Origin: Fibrobacter sp.
GTDB lineage: Bacteria; Fibrobacterota; Fibrobacteria; Fibrobacterales; Fibrobacteraceae
DNA length: 64,000 bases
Reading direction: 5' to 3'
Assembly (NCBI RefSeq): GCF_017551775.1
Contig: NZ_JAFZKX010000017.1
Location: 33,492-97,491 of the forward strand
A program made the translations under genes and the position numbers. The notes beneath the pieces are model-generated. The model did no database searches. It saw only the letters and a list, made by a program, of their open reading frames with translations, and was not told where the DNA came from. Position 1 is the stretch's first letter. Every line of letters starts with the position of its first letter. Of the stretch, positions 8,165 through 17,537 are shown piece by piece.

Positions 8165-9334
8165 TCACGGGAGTTCAAGCAGGAAGCCGTAGTTTGTACC
8201 AGTAGCAAGGAACTTGCCATCGGGAGAACGCCCTCCCATCATGGGAACGGAAGCCACCGTACGGGCTTCCCCCACCCATTCAACAGAGAGGTCGACAGGC
8301 GCGCCCGCAAGCAAACGGACTTCGCGCATCACGGTACGGCCGACGGAACCATCCTGAGTAGACGTTTCACGGAGGTCGCTCTTGTTGAGCATCTGCGGCC
8401 AATTCTGCGGGAACTCGGTCCACAACACGTACAGGTGTCCATTGTATTCAAACCAGTGCGGCTGAGCCGGATCCGATGTCGAACCCGACAAGCGTTCAAT
8501 CTTCACCGGAACGGAAGACGAAGAAAGTTCCTGGATGTAAGCTTCCCAGGTGGCTGGATTTTCCAGCATGTTATACACAACGAACTTGCCATCCGGAGAA
8601 ATCAACGGGCTGTCTATATCCCAGGAAGAACGGTCAGCAGGCTTCTTGAGCGTCTTGGCCTTCTTGAGCCCGCCATTAGCAAAATCGACAAACACGATTT
8701 CTTTCTTCTCGCTCACGTAAGTAAGACGGACATCCTTCGTACCGAAGAATCCCTCCACAGTGGAGTCAGCGGCATCTTCTTCGACGCTTGCATCCGGAGA
8801 AACCCAGAGATGCGGAGTCGCCGTTTCAATAATATCCTTGTCGTAGAACCAGAACTTCTTGCTGTCGGAAAGGCGCACGGCAAACATGCCATAGTCCAAG
8901 TCATAACACGACTTGCGGCCATTGATATCGTAGGCTCGGAGCGCCACGACATAATCGGGATGCGTACTCCATTCCGGATCCTGGAACTGGCAATCGCCCG
9001 CATCAAAATCCGCCATCATGTACCAAAGCACCTTGCCCGCCGTATCGGAAATCGTCAAGCGGTCATGCTGGACAACATCCGCCTTTGAAACCGTATATTC
9101 CGAATCGGGACGAGTCACCTTAAGGTCACTGCCGAAGTTGAGCCAAAGCATGGACGCCGGGAAATTCACCGTATCCTGCGAAACGGACGGATTGCAAATC
9201 TGCTCCATCGTATTCACCGGATACACTGAACCAGAAGCCTGGCTAGCGGTATCACCCGCCTCGGCCTCGAACGGTTCGGGAGAATAGCACGCGACAAGCA
9301 ACGCGGGCAACAATATTCCAAATAACTTCTTCAT
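8165..9334 (-). CDS. Lipoprotein with beta-propeller-like repeats
   Basis: A 389-residue protein with a short signal peptide and lipobox LVAC (Cys16). The rest shows recurring segments of the TolB/WD40-like type: SPLISPDGKFVVYNML, GGRSPDGKFLATGTNYG, QPHWFEYNGHLYVLWTE and KKEIVFVDFANGG. This suggests an extracytoplasmic beta-propeller tethered to a membrane. It directly precedes the barrel gene at 8156 on the same strand, so the pair may form an outer-membrane complex. Substrate and role are unknown. A dispersed TGTCATCC-type repeat lies just upstream of the start. Confidence 0.6.
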   Translation of the reverse strand: MKKLFGILLPALLVACYSPEPFEAEAGDTASQASGSVYPVNTMEQICNPSVSQDTVNFPASMLWLNFGSDLKVTRPDSEYTVSKADVVQHDRLTISDTAGKVLWYMMADFDAGDCQFQDPEWSTHPDYVVALRAYDINGRKSCYDLDYGMFAVRLSDSKKFWFYDKDIIETATPHLWVSPDASVEEDAADSTVEGFFGTKDVRLTYVSEKKEIVFVDFANGGLKKAKTLKKPADRSSWDIDSPLISPDGKFVVYNMLENPATWEAYIQELSSSSVPVKIERLSGSTSDPAQPHWFEYNGHLYVLWTEFPQNWPQMLNKSDLRETSTQDGSVGRTVMREVRLLAGAPVDLSVEWVGEARTVASVPMMGGRSPDGKFLATGTNYGFLLELP

Positions 9335-9352
9335 TTACTTTTTTCCAAATAA

Positions 9353-9392
9353 CCCCTATCGTTCGCCCTACGGACTCACTTCAGGATGACAC
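9353..9392. repeat. Dispersed TGTCATCC-type repeat (degenerate copy)
   Basis: Read on the minus strand it begins GTGTCATCCTGAAGTGAGTC and ends in ATAGGGG. It resembles the copies at 53026-53069, 62696-62735 and 63799-63842. It lies between purT and the lipoprotein gene, where it would be in the lipoprotein's leader. Confidence 0.5.
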
Positions 9393-9398
9393 AAACAA

Positions 9399-10583
9399 TT
9401 ACAGTTTCACCTTCACCTTCTCGCGCATGGCCATGACCTGCGCCTTGGCTTCTTCCACGGTATCGCGACGGGCAAGCAACACGCCCAGGCGGCGGTGGCC
9501 CTTAAGTTCGGGCTTACCGAACAGGCGGAGCGCCGTATCGGGTTCGGCGAGCACATCTTCCAAGCCACCGAACTTCACGTGGTCGGAATTGCCGTCCACC
9601 ACAATCGCCTTCGAGGCGCTCGGGCCGTGGAACGCAATGTTCGGGATGGGCAAGCCAAGGATGGCGCGGGCATGCAGTGCAAATTCAGAGAGGTCCTGGC
9701 TGATGAGGGTCACCATGCCGGTATCGTGCGGACGCGGGGAAACTTCGCTGAACAGCACCTCGTCCTTGCACACGAAGAGTTCCACGCCGAAGATGCCGCG
9801 ACCACCGAGGGCGTCCGTCACCTTCTTCGCAATCACCTTCGCCTGTTCCAGCAGTTCCGGTTTCATCGGCTGCGGCTGCCAAGATTCCTGGTAATCACCG
9901 CCCACCTGGTGGTGGCCAATCGGTTCCAGGAAACTCGTGCCCGCCACATGGCGAACCGTGAGCAGGGTAATTTCGTAATCGAACGGCACGAAACCTTCCA
10001 CAATCACACGGCTGGCATGGCCCGTACGGCCCTCATGCTGGGAAATATCCCAGGAGTTCTGGATATCGGCTTCGGTCTTGATGACACTCTGGCCGTGGCC
10101 CGAGGAACTCATCACCGGCTTCACCACGCAGGGGATGCCGATTTCCTTGACGGCGGCCTTGAAATCTTCAAAATTGTCGGCGAAGCGGTACGGGCTCGTC
10201 TTGATGCCGAGTTCTTCGGCAGCCAGGCGACGGATGCCTTCGCGGTTCATGGTAAGCTTGGTGGCCTTCGCGGTCGGGATGACGGTAAAGCCTTCCTTTT
10301 CGAGTTCTACGAGCGTATCGGTCGCAATCGCCTCCACCTCGGGAACGATGTAGTCCGGCTTTTCCAGTTCAATCACGCGGCGGAGTTCGGCACCGTCGAG
10401 CATGTTGATGACATGGCTGCGATGAGCCACCTGCATACCGGGAGCATTGGCGTAGCGGTCCACGGCAATCACTTCGACGCCCAGACGCATCATCTCGATG
10501 ATGACTTCCTTGCCCAGTTCGCCTGCTCCACAGAACAGGACCTTGGTAGCGCTAGAACTTAGAGGTGTACCGATTTCTGCCAT
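9399..10583 (-). CDS. purT: Formate-dependent phosphoribosylglycinamide formyltransferase PurT
   Basis: A 394-residue ATP-grasp enzyme. It makes formyl-GAR from GAR, formate and ATP in step 3 of purine synthesis, without folate. Motifs: N-terminal [28 protein letters not shown], central ATP-grasp loop [16 protein letters not shown], then [37 protein letters not shown], all typical of PurT. The length matches the family. The start is the ATG at 10583, with AAGGAG six bases upstream; an ATG 21 bases earlier is less likely. It stands alone, with TATATT-like sequence upstream as a possible -10. Confidence 0.95.
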   Translation of the reverse strand: MAEIGTPLSSSATKVLFCGAGELGKEVIIEMMRLGVEVIAVDRYANAPGMQVAHRSHVINMLDGAELRRVIELEKPDYIVPEVEAIATDTLVELEKEGFTVIPTAKATKLTMNREGIRRLAAEELGIKTSPYRFADNFEDFKAAVKEIGIPCVVKPVMSSSGHGQSVIKTEADIQNSWDISQHEGRTGHASRVIVEGFVPFDYEITLLTVRHVAGTSFLEPIGHHQVGGDYQESWQPQPMKPELLEQAKVIAKKVTDALGGRGIFGVELFVCKDEVLFSEVSPRPHDTGMVTLISQDLSEFALHARAILGLPIPNIAFHGPSASKAIVVDGNSDHVKFGGLEDVLAEPDTALRLFGKPELKGHRRLGVLLARRDTVEEAKAQVMAMREKVKVKL

Positions 10584-10647
10584 AAAATACTCCTTGATTT
10601 TCAAATAATATAGATATTAGACAACAAGAAAACACACCCAAAGTACC

Positions 10648-10672
10648 AAAAAGCCCTGCCGAGGCAGAGCTT
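10648..10672 (-). terminator. Intrinsic terminator after the 10712-12268 barrel gene
   Basis: On the minus strand the stem AAGCTCTGCC/GGCAGGGCTT, with loop TC, is followed by TTTT. It lies 40 bases after the stop codon of the barrel gene. Confidence 0.75.
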
Positions 10673-10711
10673 CTTCAATTTTTATGGATTTGCCAAAATG
10701 TTTTGCCTAGT

Positions 10712-12268
10712 CTAAAATTTCAAGTCAACCGGATTGAACGTGAAGCGTATGCCCGAACGGAGCCAGCCATCAAAGCCGTCGTCACCTTTGACATGAGTGA
10801 GATTTTCGTAATAGCGGAAGCCGCCACCCACGTAGAAACCGAACCAGCCGTTCACCTTCATGCGGTAGACACCGTCGAGCAGGTATTGCGCTTCCTCAAT
10901 TCCCGACGGAGAATTTTCGGCACCGGCAAGTGCCACGTTGTAATCGGTGTACATTTCCTTGTCGCCCTGGCGGAGCCATGCGAGCGTAAGCGCAAGTGAA
11001 TGCGGGCCACGGGACCAGCCGATATCAAGCCACACGTCAAGAGCATCGGCGCCACGACGGTACCCAATCGGATAATCCACAAAATAGGCATCGGCGTAAT
11101 CTATGTCCTGCTGCTCACGGAAGTTGCTGCGGTAGTTGCGACGGCTCGTGTACTTGAGCAGCGGAAGCCTGCTGTTGTTCGCCACAGGGTCGGTACGCAC
11201 CACGTCGAGTCTCCAGGAGAACTTTCCCGCAGTCCGCGTTTCCAGTTCATGGTAATAGCCGAAAAGGAAGTTGATGACGGAACGGCTCGTGCCAAAATTG
11301 TCATCCTCGCCCACCGGGCTATTGATATCTTCCATGTTCACCTGGCCGTAGAACCGCGCACCGTTCGAAGTCTTGTAGCCCAGTTCCACGGAAGTCGCCG
11401 CGGAGGTGTATCCGTTTGCATAATTGTCGTGCCAATAGATGAAGGGGCTGATGGAACGGAACTCGGGCGACTTGCCCCCTATCATGCTCTGCTCGGCCAC
11501 GTATATCCAGAACTTGCCGGTCTCGATACCGAAGCGGTGAAACACGAACGTCTTGACATTCTCATCGTACACGCGATTGCGCTGGTTTGCCACCTGGTTG
11601 CCGGGGTCGGTACATTTTTGCACATAGGCCTCAGTGCCCACGGGCGGGCAGCCGTTTTCGCCACGCATGTCGCCGTAAAGCCATGCATTGAGGGAACTGA
11701 AAAGGAAATCGTAGCGGAAGATGCTCGGAGCGAATTTCCAGTACAGGCCGTCGTGATACGGGGCCCCGCCCACAAGGATATCGTTCTTGGAAACCTTCAG
11801 TTCGTCAACCGCAAAGCGACCGAACTGCACGTAGCCCACGGGATTTTCCCACACGGCATAGGCATTGTTCGGAACGTTGATATCGAGTTCGCTCGGCTTG
11901 TACGTAAAATTCTTGTGCAAATTGTCTTGATACCAGGCTTCGAGATCGCGCCGGAGAGGCAGATCCAGCAAGACGTGGAAATCCTTGTAAGCTGCGCGGA
12001 AACTGAGCGTGAAGAACGGCGACACGTGTTCCTCGTAACTGCGGGCGTTCTCGAGCGGAATCTGCAGGCCGCGCCAGTTGTGCCCGTACCAGTCCGCGGT
12101 ATCCACAGCGAAGGTGGGGTCGGTCGGGCCACCATTGAACCCGAAATCGACATCGGCGCCAATCTGGAAATAGCCGTTCTGGCCCGACTCCGGATGCGCC
12201 GGAGCCGCATTGCACATGACCGCCATAAACAGCGAACAGAAGCCTATGAACGAACTGCGGAAAGCCAT
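10712..12268 (-). CDS. Large outer-membrane beta-barrel protein of unknown function
   Basis: A 518-residue protein with a signal peptide (about residues 1-22, FIGFCSLFMAVMCNAAPA). The mature part is rich in Tyr, Trp, Phe and Asn and consists of alternating strands. The C-terminus LRSGIRFTFNPVDLKF is the typical barrel end. Size and segments such as YVQFGRFAVDELKVSKNDI recall capsule-assembly Wzi-like barrels, but this is only a resemblance. The start at 12268 is supported by a TATTTT box 6 bases upstream; an ATG 36 bases earlier would fall inside the dcw terminator. It is monocistronic, bounded by terminators on both sides. Confidence 0.6.
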   Translation of the reverse strand: MAFRSSFIGFCSLFMAVMCNAAPAHPESGQNGYFQIGADVDFGFNGGPTDPTFAVDTADWYGHNWRGLQIPLENARSYEEHVSPFFTLSFRAAYKDFHVLLDLPLRRDLEAWYQDNLHKNFTYKPSELDINVPNNAYAVWENPVGYVQFGRFAVDELKVSKNDILVGGAPYHDGLYWKFAPSIFRYDFLFSSLNAWLYGDMRGENGCPPVGTEAYVQKCTDPGNQVANQRNRVYDENVKTFVFHRFGIETGKFWIYVAEQSMIGGKSPEFRSISPFIYWHDNYANGYTSAATSVELGYKTSNGARFYGQVNMEDINSPVGEDDNFGTSRSVINFLFGYYHELETRTAGKFSWRLDVVRTDPVANNSRLPLLKYTSRRNYRSNFREQQDIDYADAYFVDYPIGYRRGADALDVWLDIGWSRGPHSLALTLAWLRQGDKEMYTDYNVALAGAENSPSGIEEAQYLLDGVYRMKVNGWFGFYVGGGFRYYENLTHVKGDDGFDGWLRSGIRFTFNPVDLKF

Positions 12269-12274
12269 ACCTGT

Positions 12275-12280
12275 AAAATA
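12275..12280 (-). promoter_or_regulatory. -10 box (TATTTT) placed for a leaderless start
   Basis: TATTTT on the minus strand ends 6 bases before the ATG at 12268. It directly follows the T-run of the terminator at 12295-12315, so terminator and promoter are packed back to back. Confidence 0.45.
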
Positions 12281-12284
12281 ATAA

Positions 12285-12315
12285 AAAAAGCGAACGCCTG
12301 GCATTAAGCCAGGCG
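12285..12315 (-). terminator. Intrinsic terminator downstream of ftsZ
   Basis: Perfect 8-bp stem CGCCTGGC/GCCAGGCG with a five-base loop, followed on the minus strand by TTCGCTTTTTTT. It lies between ftsZ and the next barrel gene. Confidence 0.8.
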
Positions 12316-12324
12316 CGCAAAAAT

Positions 12325-12363
12325 CAAAGAAGAGTCGCCCGAGCAGGGAGACCCGGGCGACTC
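12325..12363 (-). terminator. Second hairpin downstream of ftsZ
   Basis: Stem GAGTCGCCCG/CGGGCGACTC (12332-12341 and 12354-12363) around a 12-base loop. On the minus strand it is followed by TTCTTTGATTTTT. It probably acts with the hairpin at 12295 to end the dcw transcript or protect its 3' end. Confidence 0.65.
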
Positions 12364-12400
12364 CCTTGTGTTGTGGTGAGTGCGCTAGAGAGGCGCACCC

Positions 12401-12439
12401 TGTGTGTGTGTGTGTTATTTTTTCCCGTTAACGGGAAAA
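12401..12439. repeat. TG dinucleotide tract and 20-bp perfect palindrome after ftsZ
   Basis: A TG run (about 12401-12415) is followed by the perfect palindrome TTTTCCCGTTAACGGGAAAA (12420-12439), immediately 3' of the ftsZ stop codon. No T-run follows the palindrome on the minus strand, so it is not a standard terminator on its own. Confidence 0.7.
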
Positions 12440-12443
12440 CTTG

Positions 12444-14042
12444 CTAAAACACGTCGCTTCCGCGGAGGAATGCCGGCACGTCGTAGTCGACGCCACGGCT
12501 CCTGAGAGCGCAAGCTTCGTGGGCAGCCGTAACCGCGGCCGGGATGCTCTTCTCGGCCATCGTGTTGCGGATGTACGTCGGGGTATCGAGCGACGGTTCT
12601 TCCTGCATCGGGGCAGGCTTTTCAGAAACCGTGTTCATGATATCCATGTCGGCAACAGGAGAAAATTCCTGGGTTTCCGGAAGCGAGGCGTTCGGAGTTC
12701 CGAGAATCACTTCTTCTGCGGGAGCCGTTGCCGAGAATCCCGGTGCGGCAAAGCTGGAAGACGTGCCCTGCACGGCGCCATGCTGAGTGAACACGGACTG
12801 CGGAGCGGCAGGAACTTCGGTCCTCACGGCAGGCATGGGAACAGTCTGCGCGAGGGCGACAAAGTTGAGCGACGTCGGACGCGGAGTGGCGGCGACAGGC
12901 TGCGGCTGCTGCGGGGCTGCCTGCGGAGCCGGTGCCGACGGAGCACCGAGGGAATTCACGAGATCGCTTGCACGGGGAGCAGCCGGAGCAGTGTAGGTCT
13001 GCTGCATCGGGGCAACCTGAGCCTGGGTCATCTGCTGGTAGCCGGTATTGCCGCAGCCGGTAGCGATGATGGTGATGCACACCTTGTCGCCGAGTTCCGG
13101 AAGCAGGATATCGCCCATGATGATGTTCGGGTCGTTCTTGTCGCTGACTGCTTCGTGGATGTGTTCCATCGCCTCGTTGTATTCGAGCATGGAGAAGTTT
13201 TCGCCATGGGAAACGTTCACGAGCACGCCGGTAGCACCGTCCACGTTGATGTCTTCAAGCAGCGGAGAAGAAAGTGCCATGTCGGTAGCGCGGATGCCGC
13301 GGCCTTCGCCTTCGGCGATGCCGGTACCCATGAGGGCGGAGCCGCCGTTGGTCATCACGGTCTTGATGTCGGCAAAGTCGACGTGGATGAGGCCATGACG
13401 GAACATGATGTCGCAAATGCTGCGCACTGCGTTGCCAAGGATTTCGTCGGTGAGCTTGAAGGCGCCATCAAGGGTAAGACCCTTGTCGGTGTTCTGCACG
13501 ACGTTCATGAGCTTCTCGTTGTCCACCACGATCATGGTGTCCACGGAGGTGCGGAGGTTCGCGATACCTTCGGAAGCGAGAGTGCCGCGGCGCTTGCCTT
13601 CGAACTTGAACGGCTTCGTAACGACAGCAACCGTGAGGATACCCATTTCGCGGGCGACATTACCCACGACAGGAGCAGCACCCGTACCGGTACCACCACC
13701 CATGCCGGCGGTAATGAAAATCATGTCGGCGCCCTTCATGGCTTCCTTGATTTCCTCGATGTTCTCTTCGGCGGCCTTGCGACCGACTTCGGGCTTCATG
13801 CCAGCACCGAGAGCCTTCGTGAGCTTCTTGCCAATCTGGATCTTGTGATCGGCAAGGCTCAGTTCGAGAGCCTTAGCGTCGGTATTCACAGCGTAGTATT
13901 CCACGCCCTCGATGTTCATGCCGACCATGCGGTTCACCGTGTTGCCGCCGGCACCGCCGACGCCAAACACTTTCACCTTGGCGTTATTGAGGATGGATTC
14001 ATCCATTTCGATATGGGTCGCCCCGTTTATGAATTCACTCAT
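12444..14042 (-). CDS. ftsZ: Cell division protein FtsZ
   Basis: A 532-residue tubulin-like GTPase that forms the Z ring. The core (about 15-330) has VGGAGGNTVNRM near residue 28 and the tubulin signature GGGTGTG at 115-121. The GTPase domain ends near DKVCITIIATGCG. A long Pro/Ala/Gln-rich linker of about 170 residues follows. The conserved C-terminal peptide (DYDVPAFLRG), which binds FtsA and other partners, lies close to the end. The linker is longer than in E. coli. SD GGGAGA precedes the ATG. It is the last gene of the dcw cluster, 39 bases after ftsA. Confidence 0.97.
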   Translation of the reverse strand: MSEFINGATHIEMDESILNNAKVKVFGVGGAGGNTVNRMVGMNIEGVEYYAVNTDAKALELSLADHKIQIGKKLTKALGAGMKPEVGRKAAEENIEEIKEAMKGADMIFITAGMGGGTGTGAAPVVGNVAREMGILTVAVVTKPFKFEGKRRGTLASEGIANLRTSVDTMIVVDNEKLMNVVQNTDKGLTLDGAFKLTDEILGNAVRSICDIMFRHGLIHVDFADIKTVMTNGGSALMGTGIAEGEGRGIRATDMALSSPLLEDINVDGATGVLVNVSHGENFSMLEYNEAMEHIHEAVSDKNDPNIIMGDILLPELGDKVCITIIATGCGNTGYQQMTQAQVAPMQQTYTAPAAPRASDLVNSLGAPSAPAPQAAPQQPQPVAATPRPTSLNFVALAQTVPMPAVRTEVPAAPQSVFTQHGAVQGTSSSFAAPGFSATAPAEEVILGTPNASLPETQEFSPVADMDIMNTVSEKPAPMQEEPSLDTPTYIRNTMAEKSIPAAVTAAHEACALRSRGVDYDVPAFLRGSDVF

Positions 14043-14081
14043 GGTTTATCTCCCTGTATTAGATTGAGTGGTTGTTTTTGT

Positions 14082-15329
14082 TTAAAAGTATGTGCGAACA
14101 AGATCCTTGAGCCACTGTAAGCCCTTCTTGACGGAGACCGTAAGCTGTTTCCCCGTCTCGTACTTCTTGTTCTCGCTGCGCTGGCGCGCCGCATAATGCA
14201 ATAGACCGATACCCGTCGCGTACGAAGGCTTGCGGAATGCATCCTGAATTCCGCTGACGCCCTTCGGGCGACCGATACGTACCGGTTTCTCGAAAACCTT
14301 CTCGGCAATCTCGTCGATACCGTCAAGAGCGCAGCACCCGCCGGTAAGCACGATGCCTCCATTGATGAGGCCGACAATCCCGTGCTTTTCGAGATCCTTC
14401 TTCAGGAGCTTGAAGATTTCTTCGACACGGGCGGTAATCACGCGGGCAAGCAAATTGCGCGAGCACAGAACGTCTCCGCGTTCACCGACACCGGGAACCG
14501 GGAACGTCTCGTCCGCATTGAGGTTGGTAATCTTGCACGTACCGTATTTCTTCTTGATTTCTTCGGCCTTCGAAAGCGAGATAGGCACCTTCAGGCACTT
14601 GCTGATATCGCTCGTGATGCTGTTGCCCGCGATGTCGAGCGACGCGGTATAGCGCAGCGATTCACCCACGAAAACGGCGACATCGGCGGTACCTGCGCCC
14701 ACGTCCACGAGGGCGACGCCCAGTTCCTTTTCATCGGCGGTGAGCACGGCGTATGCGGCGGCAAGAGGTTCCCAAACAAACTCGACGGTATGGAGACCGG
14801 CGCTACGCACGCACTTGTCCAGGTTCTGGATAGCGCTCGGGCGTGAGGTGACCACCTGAACTTCCACACCGAGGCGGCGTCCGTTGAGCCCCTTCGGATT
14901 CCTGATACCCGTCTGGTCGTCAAGAGTGTATTCACCCGGGAACACGTGAATAATCTGGCCTGCGGACTCGGGAATGGTGCTAGCCTGATCCTTCACCATC
15001 TCGATATCCTGGCTGCGGACTTCGCCGGTCGGGAGCGTAATCAGCCCCTTGTAATTGACGGCGGAGACATGCATTCCCGCAATGCCCACGTACACATCGT
15101 GGACATCCACTCCGGTAATAGATTCGACAGTCTGTGCGGCCTGCTTCAGCATTTCGACCACATGGTCGAACTCGTCGGCATTGGTCAGCGGGAAATCGCC
15201 GCATTCCAGCACGCGCACGGAATCTCCGTTCGCCACTCCCGCGAACAGATTGATTTTTGAGGCACCGATATCCAACCCGAATATCAGATCTTCTTTCCTT
15301 ATTTCATTTCTCGGTTCATCCATTGACAC
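14082..15329 (-). CDS. ftsA: Cell division protein FtsA
   Basis: A 415-residue actin-like ATPase that tethers FtsZ to the membrane. Motifs: phosphate-1 loop FGLDIGASKINLFAGV (about 13-28), the 1C-subdomain region IAGMHVSAVNYKG, ALVDVGAGTADVAVF (phosphate-2), and GIVLTGGCCALDGIDEIA (adenosine motif). The C-terminal LTVSVKKGLQWLKDLVRTYF fits the amphipathic membrane-targeting helix of FtsA. It overlaps the end of ftsQ by 14 bases and precedes ftsZ, the classical order. Confidence 0.95.
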   Translation of the reverse strand: MSMDEPRNEIRKEDLIFGLDIGASKINLFAGVANGDSVRVLECGDFPLTNADEFDHVVEMLKQAAQTVESITGVDVHDVYVGIAGMHVSAVNYKGLITLPTGEVRSQDIEMVKDQASTIPESAGQIIHVFPGEYTLDDQTGIRNPKGLNGRRLGVEVQVVTSRPSAIQNLDKCVRSAGLHTVEFVWEPLAAAYAVLTADEKELGVALVDVGAGTADVAVFVGESLRYTASLDIAGNSITSDISKCLKVPISLSKAEEIKKKYGTCKITNLNADETFPVPGVGERGDVLCSRNLLARVITARVEEIFKLLKKDLEKHGIVGLINGGIVLTGGCCALDGIDEIAEKVFEKPVRIGRPKGVSGIQDAFRKPSYATGIGLLHYAARQRSENKKYETGKQLTVSVKKGLQWLKDLVRTYF

Positions 15330-16164
15330 ACCTCTTGTCGAAATTCCTTACATAAGCAAAACCGGCATATCGCAAATCAATTTCACCAGCGCAACGCAAA
15401 TCCTGCGGGAAACCCACCTTCACCATGTCGTACAGGGCGAACAGATCTCCATTCCATCCCGTCGCCGGGTAGAGTACGTGGAATTCCACGTCCCTGAAAA
15501 TCACTTCAAAAGCCTTGTCCTTCTGCGACCAGCCAACCTGCGACACGAGCGCATACTGGTTCGGGTCCGCCTTCTTCATCTCGGCGAGGAACCTGCAGAT
15601 AGGCTTTATCTCGCTCATCGATTCGCGTTCCACAATCGGCAGGCGGAGCGCAGTCGATGTCGAAAGCGGGAGCGGCACTCCCCTTTCGGAATACACGGTC
15701 GCCTTTCCGCCGTCGAAGAACGAAGCCACGGCCTTCGATTCCTCGAGCACGATGGACATCGAAGACGGGAAATGCTTCTGCACCCGCACCGAACGAATAA
15801 GCGGGACCTGGATGAGCATCTTCTCAATAGAATCCGGGTAGACTTCGGACATGAGCATGCCCGGTTCCACCTGAGCGTTCTGGATGACATCTTCCCATGA
15901 AAGCATGCGGTTCCCTTCGATATCGATATAGCGCAGGTGACGCAGTTCCAGCGGGTTGAAGCGCTGCACATAGAAGCGGTTCGTCCAGAGAGCCACCCCG
16001 GCAACAATCAAGAGGACGCAGAGGATCCAGCCACGACGCTTGAACCAGCGGAAAGTATCCTGGACACGGCGCTTCATCTTCTGCGCACGGGCCTGCTTCC
16101 GCTTGCCTTCGTTGTAGCCTATACGGCGTCCCAAGAATGTCGTCTTGGATTCGGTCAAACGCAC
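15316..16164 (-). CDS. ftsQ: Cell division protein FtsQ/DivIB
   Basis: A 282-residue bitopic protein. It has a basic cytoplasmic N-terminus (about 1-44), one membrane helix (WILCVLLIVAGVALWTNRFY, about 46-65), then a POTRA domain (LRYIDIEGNRMLSWEDVIQ ... PLIRSVRVQKHFPSSMSIVLEE) and a beta domain. FtsQ recruits FtsL/FtsB and FtsI/FtsW to the septum. Sequence identity in this family is low, so the call rests on topology, the POTRA pattern and position between murC and ftsA. It overlaps both neighbours by 10-14 bases. Confidence 0.9.
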   Translation of the reverse strand: MRLTESKTTFLGRRIGYNEGKRKQARAQKMKRRVQDTFRWFKRRGWILCVLLIVAGVALWTNRFYVQRFNPLELRHLRYIDIEGNRMLSWEDVIQNAQVEPGMLMSEVYPDSIEKMLIQVPLIRSVRVQKHFPSSMSIVLEESKAVASFFDGGKATVYSERGVPLPLSTSTALRLPIVERESMSEIKPICRFLAEMKKADPNQYALVSQVGWSQKDKAFEVIFRDVEFHVLYPATGWNGDLFALYDMVKVGFPQDLRCAGEIDLRYAGFAYVRNFDKRCVNG

Positions 16165-17537
16165 TCCTCCAGAATACGGGTTCCAAGCTTGTAGATGTTG
16201 CCGGCGCCCATCAAGACCACCACGTCGTTCTTGCGCAGTTCCGTCTTGAGAATCGGGAGCAGGTTCATCTGGTCGCCCACGAACCGCGCGTTGCGGTGAC
16301 CGCGGTCGCTTGCGCTATTGGCCACAAGCGCCCCGGTGACGCCCTCGATCGGGCGTTCGCGGGCTGCATAAATATCGGTCACGAGAAGCACGTCGCAGTT
16401 GGCGAAAGCCATACCGAAGGCTTCGTGCTGGTCGCGCGTGCGGGAGTAAAGGTGCGGCTGGAACGCGACAACGATGCGCTTGTCCGGGAATGCCTCGCGG
16501 AACCCGAGAAGCGTCGCGGTCGATTCCGTCGGGTGGTGCGCATAATCGTTGAACACCATCACGCCGTTCTTCTCGCCCATGAATTCAAAGCGGCGGGTCA
16601 CGCCCTGGAAGGCCGCACAGGCCTTGCGCGCGACATCGGCAGAAATACCTTCCTCGACAGCGAGCGCCACCGCGGCAGTCGCATTGAGCACGTTGTGGCG
16701 GCCGGGAATCTGGAGGCGGAATTCGCCCAGATTTTCGCCGTCGTTCAAAATTTCAAATACCGGGAAGCCCTTTTCGAAGCGCAGGTTGTCCACGCGGTAC
16801 TTGGCCTGACGGCTGAAACCGTAGGTAATCACCGGCTTCCTCACGCGGGAGAGAATCGCCTGCACGTTCGGGTCGTCAAGGCACAAAATAGCCTGTCCGT
16901 AGAACGGAATCTTGTTCACGAACTGCACGAACGCATCCTTGATTTCCTCGATGTTCTCGTAGGTATCCAGGTGGTCGGCATCGATATTGGTGACGATGGC
17001 CGAAGACGGCATCATCGAAAGGAAACTGCGGTCGAACTCGTCGCTTTCGGCAATCAGGTAATCGCCCTTGCCCACCTTGGCGCCGGAGCCCTTGCCCTTC
17101 ACCACGCCGCCCACGATGATAGTCGGGTCGAGGCCGGCCTCTTCCCAGATTTCACCGACGATGGATGTCGTAGTCGTCTTGCCGTGCGTTCCGCAAATCG
17201 ACAGCGTGTACTTCATGCGCATGAGCTCGCCGAGCATTTCGGCGCGACGGATTACCGGAATACGGCGGTTACGCGCTTCGACCAGTTCGGGATTGTCGTG
17301 CGGCACAGCGGAGGAATAGACGACCAGGTCGGCGCTTTCCACATTCTTCGCCTCGTGCTTCGGAGCAATCTTGATGCCCAGGCCCTTGAGGTAGTCGATC
17401 ACCGGACTCTCGCCTGTATCGGAACCGCTCACCTCGAAGCCGTTCACGTGCAACACTTCCGCGATGCCCGACATTCCGGCACCACCGATGCCCACAAAGT
17501 GCAGGCGACGGACTCGTTTACAATCATTAATCTGCAT
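16155..17537 (-). CDS. murC: UDP-N-acetylmuramate--L-alanine ligase MurC
   Basis: A 460-residue Mur ligase that adds L-Ala to UDP-MurNAc in the cytoplasm. Motifs: N-terminal FVGIGGAGMSGIAEVLHVNG Rossmann loop, GSDTGESP, ATP loop ICGTHGKTTTTS (about 110), central domain AESDEFDRSFLSMMP, and C-terminal VFNDYAHHPTES, all diagnostic for MurC. Length is normal. It follows murG directly (one-base overlap at 17537) and overlaps ftsQ. Confidence 0.96.
   Translation of the reverse strand: MQINDCKRVRRLHFVGIGGAGMSGIAEVLHVNGFEVSGSDTGESPVIDYLKGLGIKIAPKHEAKNVESADLVVYSSAVPHDNPELVEARNRRIPVIRRAEMLGELMRMKYTLSICGTHGKTTTTSIVGEIWEEAGLDPTIIVGGVVKGKGSGAKVGKGDYLIAESDEFDRSFLSMMPSSAIVTNIDADHLDTYENIEEIKDAFVQFVNKIPFYGQAILCLDDPNVQAILSRVRKPVITYGFSRQAKYRVDNLRFEKGFPVFEILNDGENLGEFRLQIPGRHNVLNATAAVALAVEEGISADVARKACAAFQGVTRRFEFMGEKNGVMVFNDYAHHPTESTATLLGFREAFPDKRIVVAFQPHLYSRTRDQHEAFGMAFANCDVLLVTDIYAARERPIEGVTGALVANSASDRGHRNARFVGDQMNLLPILKTELRKNDVVVLMGAGNIYKLGTRILEECV

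Noticed and set aside
6531..8192. 553-codon plus-strand frame crossing xerC and the barrel gene
   Set aside because: It spans the end of xerC in another frame and then runs antisense to a gene with signal peptide and SD.
9353..9392. Considered as an intrinsic terminator of purT
   Set aside because: No stem with a T-run on the purT strand; it fits the dispersed repeat better.
12401..12415. TG tract considered as a phase-variation switch
   Set aside because: It lies between the ftsZ stop and its terminator, not in a promoter or coding region.
12441..14120. 559-codon open frame antisense to ftsZ
   Set aside because: Shadow of ftsZ; no start signal or domain.
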